64,000 nt of DNA, taken from NCBI RefSeq assembly GCF_003989795.1, contig NZ_RZHG01000028.1, forward strand, positions 124,001 to 188,000, in the 5' to 3' direction. The stretch's first letter is position 1; each line of letters opens with the position of its first letter. Both the position numbers and the translations under genes were made by a program. Of this stretch, positions 57,068-64,000 are shown one piece after another. Below the pieces are notes generated by a model. It had not been told where the DNA came from and made no database searches. It saw only the letters and a list, made by a program, of their open reading frames with translations. Source of the stretch: Vreelandella andesensis. Its GTDB lineage: Bacteria > Pseudomonadota > Gammaproteobacteria > Pseudomonadales > Halomonadaceae.

Positions 57068-58126
57068 TCAATGCCCCATCAAAAGCGCACGATAAGCGCG
57101 ACGCCATTCAGGCCACTGCCACTGCTGAGTATTCAACAGTACTGGTTGACTATTGGGGTCAGTTAGCCAGGCATGCAGCCGTTGATATAGCCCCTCTTGC
57201 GTGCCATCAAAGCGGTAGTTACTGGGGTATAACTCAGGGAAACACAGCCTGTCTGGTACTAGCGGGATCGCTCCGCGCTGGGCGGCTTCCATAATAGCTA
57301 ATCCCTGGAACTCATGCCACGTGGTGGAAACCACAATGCCACCGCCATTCAATAATGCCTGATATGCCCGTTCAGGCTGAGGGCCCCAACAAATCGTTTG
57401 CGCCGCCAAACGTTCTTCAGCCTCATCAAAAATGGCCGGCACATCGCGAAAGCGCTGTCCAAGTACCGCCAGTTCAAAAGGAATCTCCTGCTCGCTCAGC
57501 TTAAACAACACCGCAAAGAAATCCTCGGGATTTTTATCGTACTCCCAGCGATGATTCCAAATGATCCGCCGTGGGTGTGCGTTAGTCTGGGGAGTATCAA
57601 TTAGCGGCATTATTGGCACTGGCAATACTTTCGCCCGCTGGCGTAAGCGTTCCAACGGTTTGGCGGCCGGGAGATTTTCAGGCATTTTTTTTAAGAACCG
57701 CCGTGCACCATCGAAAAATGAGTCCCAGTTGTAGGCGGTATTAAACACTAACGTATCTGCTGCAAGCGCCGCGTACAAATTGACTACTTTAGCCTCATTT
57801 CGTGGCATTTTCTGTTGAGATTCAGGGTAGGCAAACTGATTTTCATGAAAGTAAACGATTTTTCTAGCACGCCCTAGATGGGGAAATAAGCCAATGAGCG
57901 TGGCAACATCTACCATCGAAGTGGCTAGCACAACGTCGTAGGATTCACTGAGTGTTTCATACTCTTTTAACCACCAACTCAATGGATTACCGCGAATACG
58001 CCACGAAAAATGACGTGGCGGTAAACTCAGCAGCGTCCAAGATACATCATCAATTTCGGCCATCAGGCTTTGTGCCCAATAGCGATGACTAACAGCCTCA
58101 TAAGCAGACAACAATAAAACGCGCAT
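57068..58126 (-). CDS. Glycosyltransferase of the tRNA-queuosine mannosyltransferase (DUF3524) type
   Basis: A 352-residue GT4-like glycosyltransferase whose N-terminal half (MRVLLLSAYEAVSHRYW...YFHENQFAYPES) matches the DUF3524 family that includes the animal enzyme mannosylating queuosine in tRNA-Asp. The C-terminal GT half contains NHRWEYDKNPEDFF and STTWHEFQGLAIMEAAQRGAIP. Bacterial members are not characterised well enough to name the substrate. The frame stays open 44 codons upstream, but the family-like start is the ATG at 58126, near AGGG. It is convergent with nth and divergent from the receiver gene. Confidence 0.78.
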   Translation of the reverse strand: MRVLLLSAYEAVSHRYWAQSLMAEIDDVSWTLLSLPPRHFSWRIRGNPLSWWLKEYETLSESYDVVLATSMVDVATLIGLFPHLGRARKIVYFHENQFAYPESQQKMPRNEAKVVNLYAALAADTLVFNTAYNWDSFFDGARRFLKKMPENLPAAKPLERLRQRAKVLPVPIMPLIDTPQTNAHPRRIIWNHRWEYDKNPEDFFAVLFKLSEQEIPFELAVLGQRFRDVPAIFDEAEERLAAQTICWGPQPERAYQALLNGGGIVVSTTWHEFQGLAIMEAAQRGAIPLVPDRLCFPELYPSNYRFDGTQEGLYQRLHAWLTDPNSQPVLLNTQQWQWPEWRRAYRALLMGH

Positions 58127-58291
58127 AGACACCCTAATTAAAGGCCCATTAAGCCTGAATTCAACTAAACAAAAGCGGTCGGTTGTAGATAACACTTTAC
58201 GGGCATTCGGCCAAGGTCGTCTTGGCCTAACCTGTCGCGCTACATACACTCTAATCAAACACCTAACAACGACACCTTTGGGGAGGGCATC

Positions 58292-58666
58292 ATGGCCAAA
58301 GTACTCGTGGTCGACGACGAGCCCAACATTGTACTGTCTCTGGAATTTTTAATGGAGCAGGCAGGCTTTCAAGTTGTTACTGCCTACGATGGCGAAGCCG
58401 CGCTCGAACGCATCAGCGATTCAGCCCCGGACCTACTGCTACTCGATATCAGCCTGCCGGGAATCAGCGGATTTGATGTACTCGAGCACCTTCGTCGTTC
58501 AGAAGCAACGGCCCAACTGCCGGTTATTATGCTGACCGCACATGGGCGAGACATCGAACGCGAGAAAGGCTTGGCGCTAGGGGCGGATGACTACATCACC
58601 AAACCTTTTTCGACCCAGTCGTTAATTGAAAAAGTTAAATCACTGCTCAATGGTAACTCGCAATGA
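58292..58666 (+). CDS. Single-domain response regulator
   Basis: A 124-residue CheY-like receiver with no output domain: acidic pocket VDDEPN, phospho-acceptor aspartate in LLLDISLPG, and KPF lysine in DDYITKPF. A good ribosome site (GGGAGGG) precedes the ATG. The stop overlaps the next gene by four bases, so it is coupled to the sensor/exonuclease fusion and probably takes part in the same phosphorelay as the histidine kinase at 60926. Confidence 0.93.
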   Translation: MAKVLVVDDEPNIVLSLEFLMEQAGFQVVTAYDGEAALERISDSAPDLLLLDISLPGISGFDVLEHLRRSEATAQLPVIMLTAHGRDIEREKGLALGADDYITKPFSTQSLIEKVKSLLNGNSQ

Positions 58667-60723
58667 CCCGTAACGGGCTCCCTAAACGTCAGCGGCTCAT
58701 TGGCCTATGGCTGCTGCTAAGTGGTGTCAGCTTGTTCGGGGGCGCTATTTTTGCAGCGTGGCTGGATGCTCAGCTTTCGCCCACAGGTCCTACCCGTGTA
58801 GCACTTTGGCTGGGCAGTTTTTCCGGCGGCGCGACAATATTTTTAGTTGGCCTGCTGCTAGAACGCATGCTGTTTACCCCCTTGCGCCATTTACAGGTTC
58901 AGCTTGCCAGATTAGTGGCCAACCCAGATGCCCGTGATGAACATCCGCCTGAAGGCTGGCTGAAAGGGCTTGGTCCTGACCTAAGAAAGGTGCGTGAAAG
59001 CTGGCGTATTGATCGTAACCAATTGGCTACCGCGCATGCGGATGGCGCTCGTAGCGCCGCAAAAATTCGCCGCGAACTAGAGACACTGCTGCAAGTACTC
59101 GAAACCCCCTTATTACTATGCGACCACCACCGCCGTCTGATGCTGTTCAACCAGGCCGCAGAAGATTTCTTTGTTGACAATACGGCGCTGGGCCTGGGCA
59201 AACGCCTAGAAGCGCTGCTGCCCGTTGCTAGCTTGCAACAAGCACTTAGCCAACTGCCGACGGATGGTTCGCCTAGAGAACTACTTGCCCCCTGCGATAA
59301 CCGCTGGCTAAAGATTGTGCTACGCCGAGTTCCAGGCAGCGATGGTGAAACACTACTCACGTTTAGCGATGCAACCGCGTCCTGGTCAAATGAGATGGGT
59401 GTTAGAGCGGAACTCGCCACCAAACTCCCCCTGTTACGCCAACATACGGCAAGCCTGACCAGTGCGGCAGATGCACTGATACAGCTGCGCCATAACGGCG
59501 CGGAAAACCCTGCGTTACGTCAGCGGTTCGAGCAAGTGATTCAGGAAGAAGGTGCCACTCTAGGTAATAATGTTGGACAAATCGGACAGCTACTGGACGA
59601 TTTGCAACATCAAGGTGAGCGCTTGACACCTATGTGGTCAAATGATTTCTGGCAAGCCTTGGACGAACGCCTAGACCCAGCCCATCGACTAATCACCCCT
59701 ATCGGCATGCCCGCTTGGTTTAAAGGCGATGCACCGGCATTGATTGTACTGTTTGATTCCTTAGTCAAGCATCTTAATTCCCACCTTCCGGTCAGCCATT
59801 TTGAAGGTGAAATATGCCTTGGCAACAAGCGTGTCTATTTGGATTTAATTTGGCAAGGCAGCCCTTTACCTGAGCATGAGCTGGCGAAATGGCGGCGCCA
59901 GCCCCTGCCGTCGCTACCGCTTAATCCGCTGGTATCTGATGTACTGCGCCAGCATGCAAGCGATATTTGGAGTCTCGCGGATGATGGTGGCCTTTATGCG
60001 CGCCTTCGCCTGCCGCTGCCAGCGATGGAGCGCGTTGGTGCACCTAGAGAAACAGCGCCACCTCGTCCAGAGTTCCATGATTTCGGTATTGCTGACCTGC
60101 CGCCGCCAGATGAAGCATTGGCTAACCGCGCATTACGTAGCCTAGAAGTGGTTGCGTTTGACACTGAAACTACTGGCCTGGAGCTTCGCCGTGGAGATAC
60201 GGTGATTAGCCTAGGAGCTTGCCGGGTAGTCAATGCACGCTTGTTGGCCAGCGAAGTTTTTGATCAAAAAGTAGATCCGAAACGTCCAATCCCCCTTAAC
60301 AGTACAGCGATACACGGATTGACAGATGCTGACGTGGTTGGCGCTCCCCCCCTCGATATTGTCCTAGCGCGCTTTCGAGACTACGTCGGTGAGGCTGTTC
60401 TGTTAGCTCATAATGCTGCGTTTGATATGCTTGCCATTACCAACAAAGGCGTCGTGTTTGACCTGCCTGTCATCGATACCCTATTGATTTCAAGAGCTTT
60501 AGACGAAGCATTAGATGGGCATGATCTAGACTCGCTGGCAAAACGCTATGATCTAGCTTTTCCACCGGGTACTCGCCACACGGCGCTTGGAGATGCTCGT
60601 GTAACGGCTGAGTTATGGCTAGCGCTGCTACCCCGGCTTGAGGCACGTGGGGTGGACACGTTAGAGCAGTTGTTGGCGCTGCAGGCCAATGCGTTTGATC
60701 GCCAAGATGCGAGCGCCCCATGA
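58663..60723 (+). CDS. Membrane sensor fused to a DnaQ-type 3'-5' exonuclease
   Basis: A 686-residue fusion. Two membrane helices (about residues 12-35 and 45-70) lead to a HAMP-like linker, a PAS-like segment (about 130-245), and a region at 250-470 that resembles a degraded kinase core without a phospho-acceptor histidine box or ATP-binding glycine boxes. The C terminus (about 493-670) is a complete DEDDh exonuclease: D500 and E502 in FDTETTGL, D588 in NAAFDM, H639 and D644 in HTALGD. All catalytic residues are intact. It is coupled to the receiver gene before it and to a small membrane-protein gene after it. The nucleic-acid target is unknown. Confidence 0.82.
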   Translation: MTRNGLPKRQRLIGLWLLLSGVSLFGGAIFAAWLDAQLSPTGPTRVALWLGSFSGGATIFLVGLLLERMLFTPLRHLQVQLARLVANPDARDEHPPEGWLKGLGPDLRKVRESWRIDRNQLATAHADGARSAAKIRRELETLLQVLETPLLLCDHHRRLMLFNQAAEDFFVDNTALGLGKRLEALLPVASLQQALSQLPTDGSPRELLAPCDNRWLKIVLRRVPGSDGETLLTFSDATASWSNEMGVRAELATKLPLLRQHTASLTSAADALIQLRHNGAENPALRQRFEQVIQEEGATLGNNVGQIGQLLDDLQHQGERLTPMWSNDFWQALDERLDPAHRLITPIGMPAWFKGDAPALIVLFDSLVKHLNSHLPVSHFEGEICLGNKRVYLDLIWQGSPLPEHELAKWRRQPLPSLPLNPLVSDVLRQHASDIWSLADDGGLYARLRLPLPAMERVGAPRETAPPRPEFHDFGIADLPPPDEALANRALRSLEVVAFDTETTGLELRRGDTVISLGACRVVNARLLASEVFDQKVDPKRPIPLNSTAIHGLTDADVVGAPPLDIVLARFRDYVGEAVLLAHNAAFDMLAITNKGVVFDLPVIDTLLISRALDEALDGHDLDSLAKRYDLAFPPGTRHTALGDARVTAELWLALLPRLEARGVDTLEQLLALQANAFDRQDASAP

Positions 60724-60923
60724 AATCCACAAGCTCACGCAAACTAGAGCGCTTGGTTGCCCTATTCGCTATGGCAATACTCCTGTTCAGCCCCCCGCTG
60801 ATTATCATGGTTGACCGGCTCCCCTCTTTAAGCGTGAGCTGGCTGCCGCTCTATCTCTTTATTGCTTGGGGCACGGTGATAGGCCTCACCGCATGGCTGA
60901 TGGAACTACGTTCGGGACGCTGA
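60720..60923 (+). CDS. Small two-helix membrane protein
   Basis: A 67-residue protein with a basic N terminus and two membrane helices (LVALFAMAILLFSPPLIIMV and WLPLYLFIAWGTVIGLTAWL). It starts in an ATGA overlap with the exonuclease fusion and ends 2 bp before the symporter-kinase gene, so it belongs to the same operon. Small subunits of this kind accompany sodium/solute symporters; a role next to the symporter-kinase is inference. Confidence 0.75.
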   Translation: MKSTSSRKLERLVALFAMAILLFSPPLIIMVDRLPSLSVSWLPLYLFIAWGTVIGLTAWLMELRSGR

Positions 60924-60925
60924 TC

Positions 60926-63694
60926 ATGCGTACAGATGCACTTATTCTAGGGACTGCATTTGGCTATTTAGCGCTGCTATTTGTTGTAGCCGCATGGGGG
61001 GACCGTCGAGCCGAGCAAGGTCGATCGCTAATTGGCTCACCCACGGTATATGCACTATCGATTGCCGTGTACTGCACTGCGTGGACGTTTTATGGCAGCG
61101 TAGGGCGTGCAGCAGAACATGGCCCCAGTTTTCTGCTTATCTATCTTGGGCCAACGCTTGCGATGCTCTTAGCCCCTGTCGTTATTCGCAAAATGGTACG
61201 CATCGCGTCCCGCCAGCGCATTACCTCTATTGCTGACTTCATTAGCGCTCGCTATGGCAAAAGCACCAGCTTAGGCGCACTCGTTGCACTAATGGCGCTT
61301 ATTTGTATAACCCCTTACATTGCGTTGCAGTTAAAAGCGATCACCGTTAGCCATGCGGTACTGGTGAACTATCCCAACACCGCTGATACCACGCTGGTTG
61401 ATGAGCGTTTCTGGTTGGATAAATCGCTTTGGGTCGCCTTAGTACTCGCCGTATTTATTATTCTTTTCGGCACTCGCCATCTTGATGCGAGTGAGCGACA
61501 TGAGGGAATGGTCGCGGCTATTGCCTTGGAGTCACTGGTAAAGCTAGTAGCATTCATGGCCGTCGGTGTTTTTGTGGTGTTTGTCTTGTATGAAGGCCCT
61601 GGTGCGCTATTTGCAAGTGTCGCTGGGATGCCAGAAGTGGCTGAAAAAATGGGGCTGGACAGTGTCCCAGGCGGTTCCACAGGCTGGGTCGGAATGCTGA
61701 TACTGGCTTTTTTGGCCTTTTTAACCTTACCTCGCCAGTTCCAGGTCCTGGTTGTAGAGAACGTTGATGAGCAGCATTTAGCCAGGGCAAGCTGGCTATT
61801 TCCGCTTTATATGCTGCTTATCAATCTGTTTGTTATTCCCATCGCTGCTGCTGGCCTTTTGTTAGGTGCTGGCGCGGGAGATTCCGATAGTTTTGTGCTA
61901 ACACTACCCTTATCTGCAGGGCTTGAAGGGTTACCCTTGCTCGTATTTATCGGCGGTCTTTCAGCCGCTACGGGTATGGTTATTGTTGAAACGATTGCGC
62001 TTTCTACCATGGTGAGTAACCAGCTTGTCATGCCCCTATTACTCAGAACACAACGCCTTCACCTGAGCACCTCCGGCGAGCTGGCAGGTTGGCTGCTGGG
62101 CATTCGTCGCATTGCCATTGTGTTAATTCTGCTGCTTGGCTATCTATATCACGCGCTGATTGGCGACTCTTATAGCCTTGTTACCATAGGGCTTGTCTCT
62201 TTTGCGGGGGTCGCACAATTTGCCCCGGCCTTATTGATTGGTCTTTATTGGCGCGGTGCAACTCGCCAAGGAGCCACCGCTGGCCTAATCGCAGGTTTTT
62301 TAGTCTGGTGCTATACGTTACTGCTGCCAGGCTTTGCCCAATCCGGTTGGTTAGATGCATCATTTCTTACCCAGGGGCCATGGGGCATTTCATGGCTAAT
62401 GCCTTACCGCTTGTTTGGCCTTGAAAATTGGGATATTTATTCCCACGCACTGCTATGGAGCATGTTGGCAAATGTTGGCTTACTGATTGGCGTGTCACTT
62501 TTTACCCGCCCGACGCCACTCGAACAAACCCAAGCCGCCCTTTTCACTGAAGCCTTACACCCTAACTTGCAAACGACTTCTCTATGGAAGGGACAGACAA
62601 CCCAAGGTGCCTTAAAAGAATTACTTATTCGCTACCTTGGCAATCAGGTCACACAGCGCGTGTTTAACCAGAGCCTTAGCAAAGGCGACTACCGCTCTGA
62701 CGAACCGGCAACAGCCGATTTAATTACCCGTTCAGAGCAGGCACTAGCGGGCTCACTCGGCAGTGCATCAGCGCGGGTACTGATCAATTCGGTGGTGCGC
62801 GGCGAAGCACTGGATCTTGAATCAATTCTAAGTATTTTAGACACCACGTCTCAAACCCTGGAATACAACCGCCGGCTAGAACAAAAATCCCAAGAGCTAT
62901 TAGCGGTAAGTAACGAGCTGCGCAGTGCCAATGAGCAGTTGCGTGAGCTTGACCGTTTGAAAGATGAGTTTGTCGCCATGGTCAGCCATGAGCTGCGAAC
63001 CCCCCTTACATCGATACGTGCCTTTGCCGAAATATTACGCGATAGCGATCAACTACCTGATGAAAAACGTCAACATTTTTTAGGTGTTATTGTCCATGAG
63101 AGTCAGCGTCTTTCGCGTTTAATAGAAGAAATTCTTGATCTCGCGCGCTTGGAGAGCGGGCGCCTAACGCTTCATCCTGTCCCTCTTGACTTAGCTGCTC
63201 TAGCGAGACAAAGCATTGATGCGGTTGCCCGGCTGCATGAAGATCGAGGCATTATCCTCGATATTAGCTTAGAGGCTGACCCCGCCATAGTGATCGGTGA
63301 CCAGGACCGATTAGAACAAGTCATTATTAATCTGCTGGATAACGCCAGTAAATTTGCAGACCGGCAGCAGCCTCAAGTGAGACTGGCACTTTATCGGCAC
63401 CGCCAACACTTTCGTTTAAGCGTCGAAGATAACGGTCCTGGTATTAGCGCTGACGAACGTGAGCGTGTGTTTGAGAAATTTCATCAAATACAGCAAAGTG
63501 GCGAGACACCCCGCGGACGCCCGAAAGGTAGCGGTCTAGGCTTACCTATCAGTCGAGGCATTATCGCCCACCTGGGTGGAAGGCTTTGGGTAGAAGACGC
63601 TAAAACTCTGGGTGGCGCATGTTTAACCCTAGAACTGCCAGCAGCGCCAAGCGAGTCAATTCCGGGGGGCTCCACGCATATAACAGAGGAATAG
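60926..63694 (+). CDS. Sodium/solute symporter-histidine kinase (CrbS/MxtR-like)
   Basis: A 922-residue sensor: an SLC5-type transporter domain with about 13 membrane helices (residues 1-560), a helical linker, a HisKA domain with H688 in MVSHELRTPL, and a HATPase domain with NLLDNASK, DNGPGIS and GSGLGLPIS. No receiver or Hpt domain is attached. Architecture and neighbours match the CrbS/MxtR kinases that sense acetate or related metabolites in Vibrio and Pseudomonas. The ATG at 60926 is in frame with an earlier start at 60866 that would overlap the small gene. Confidence 0.88.
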   Translation: MRTDALILGTAFGYLALLFVVAAWGDRRAEQGRSLIGSPTVYALSIAVYCTAWTFYGSVGRAAEHGPSFLLIYLGPTLAMLLAPVVIRKMVRIASRQRITSIADFISARYGKSTSLGALVALMALICITPYIALQLKAITVSHAVLVNYPNTADTTLVDERFWLDKSLWVALVLAVFIILFGTRHLDASERHEGMVAAIALESLVKLVAFMAVGVFVVFVLYEGPGALFASVAGMPEVAEKMGLDSVPGGSTGWVGMLILAFLAFLTLPRQFQVLVVENVDEQHLARASWLFPLYMLLINLFVIPIAAAGLLLGAGAGDSDSFVLTLPLSAGLEGLPLLVFIGGLSAATGMVIVETIALSTMVSNQLVMPLLLRTQRLHLSTSGELAGWLLGIRRIAIVLILLLGYLYHALIGDSYSLVTIGLVSFAGVAQFAPALLIGLYWRGATRQGATAGLIAGFLVWCYTLLLPGFAQSGWLDASFLTQGPWGISWLMPYRLFGLENWDIYSHALLWSMLANVGLLIGVSLFTRPTPLEQTQAALFTEALHPNLQTTSLWKGQTTQGALKELLIRYLGNQVTQRVFNQSLSKGDYRSDEPATADLITRSEQALAGSLGSASARVLINSVVRGEALDLESILSILDTTSQTLEYNRRLEQKSQELLAVSNELRSANEQLRELDRLKDEFVAMVSHELRTPLTSIRAFAEILRDSDQLPDEKRQHFLGVIVHESQRLSRLIEEILDLARLESGRLTLHPVPLDLAALARQSIDAVARLHEDRGIILDISLEADPAIVIGDQDRLEQVIINLLDNASKFADRQQPQVRLALYRHRQHFRLSVEDNGPGISADERERVFEKFHQIQQSGETPRGRPKGSGLGLPISRGIIAHLGGRLWVEDAKTLGGACLTLELPAAPSESIPGGSTHITEE

Positions 63695-63697
63695 CCG

Positions 63698-64000
63698 TTA
63701 TAGACGCTTCACTTGGTTAACAAATGCTTTGATCTGCTGTAAATCAAATTTCAGTAGCAGTCGCTCATCATCGCGAAGACGTTGCAGATCCACCCATCCG
63801 TCGGCTGTTTGCCCATAGGATTTGTTATGACGCTGCTGTTCAAGAAGTAAGGCCTGCAAACGATTAAAAGCAGCCAACAGTAATTCAGACTGTTCTTTCG
63901 TTAACGCACTCGTGAAATGGACAAGTGCCGCAAGCCGCTCACGCGTGCCTATCTCACTTCGCTGGTGGCGCACGCACAACAAGCGGGCAGCGCTAATCAA
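63698..64000 (-). CDS. C-terminal part of a DUF294-type nucleotidyltransferase
   Basis: The last 100 residues or so of a leftward gene cut by the window edge; the frame is open to base 64000. The sequence (TRERLAALVHFTSALTKEQSELLLAAFNRLQALLL ... VDLQRLRDDERLLLKFDLQQIKAFV) resembles the substrate-binding helical bundle that ends DUF294/CBS/cyclic-nucleotide-binding proteins. Genes of this type commonly neighbour the exonuclease and CrbS/MxtR genes in pseudomonads, which supports the call. It ends 3 bp from the kinase gene, in convergent orientation. Confidence 0.6.
   Translation of the reverse strand: MISAARLLCVRHQRSEIGTRERLAALVHFTSALTKEQSELLLAAFNRLQALLLEQQRHNKSYGQTADGWVDLQRLRDDERLLLKFDLQQIKAFVNQVKRL

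Noticed and set aside
1..64000. CRISPR arrays
   Set aside because: All repeats seen are tandem or short iterons without regular unique spacers of 30-40 bp, and no cas gene is present.
1..64000. Transposase or insertion sequence
   Set aside because: No transposase-like frame or terminal inverted repeats with target duplication were found.

Overview
The window looks like chromosome of a Halomonas-type gammaproteobacterium (Halomonadaceae). The evidence is the gene content and order: gyrA-serC-pheA-[tyrA-aroA fusion]-cmk-rpsA in one run, an MvaT-type rather than enteric H-NS protein, an rsxABCDGE-nth operon, a pilA/pilBCD-coaE-yacG cluster, and a sodium-symporter/histidine-kinase locus arranged like the CrbS/MxtR loci of pseudomonads. 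This assignment is inference from protein sequence only.

Layout. 1-3.2 kb: glycine cleavage genes gcvH (cut by the window edge) and gcvP. 3.3-9.7 kb: a LysR regulator, ppnN, a TauE/SafE permease, a small unknown protein and a large cation P-type ATPase. 9.7-15.0 kb: an AT-rich segment with long non-coding spacers holding a Crp/Fnr regulator, a Cys-rich diguanylate cyclase, three small helical proteins (two possibly ferritin-like) and a VIT/CCC1-type metal transporter. A plausible FNR-type box precedes the last group.

15.2-24.4 kb: an integrated genetic element of about 9.15 kb in the 3' half of a tRNA-Pro(GGG) gene. It is bounded by a 48-bp direct repeat and carries a tyrosine integrase, paired 9-bp candidate arm sites at each end, an AlpA/excisionase-like regulator, a toprim primase-like protein, a DUF927-type helicase-like ATPase and several unknown small proteins. 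The helicase-like gene lies between two mirror-image clusters of GGGAACA repeats. That arrangement recalls the paired ori/crr iterons of satellite phage P4. The right-hand 1.4 kb is repeat-rich, with no intact gene seen and a decayed HTH gene.

24.4-34.9 kb: an inositol-phosphatase-family enzyme, a secreted CigR-like protein, two type IV pilins, pilB, pilC, pilD, coaE, yacG, a protein resembling the Tus replication-terminus binder, a small unknown and an AraC regulator. Several spacers here are degenerate tandem repeats with units of 12, 13, 14 and 20 bp. 34.9-45.4 kb: the mvaT-type gene and then the leftward rpsA-to-gyrA block joining DNA supercoiling, serine and aromatic amino acid synthesis, CMP kinase and ribosomal protein S1. 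45.5-57 kb: a thioesterase, rdgC, an acyltransferase, metG, the Rsx/Rnf membrane electron-transport operon and nth. 57-64 kb: a glycosyltransferase of the tRNA-queuosine mannosyltransferase type, then a signalling locus: receiver protein, a membrane-sensor/DnaQ-type exonuclease fusion, a two-helix membrane protein, a symporter-histidine kinase, and the convergent end of what looks like a DUF294 nucleotidyltransferase gene.
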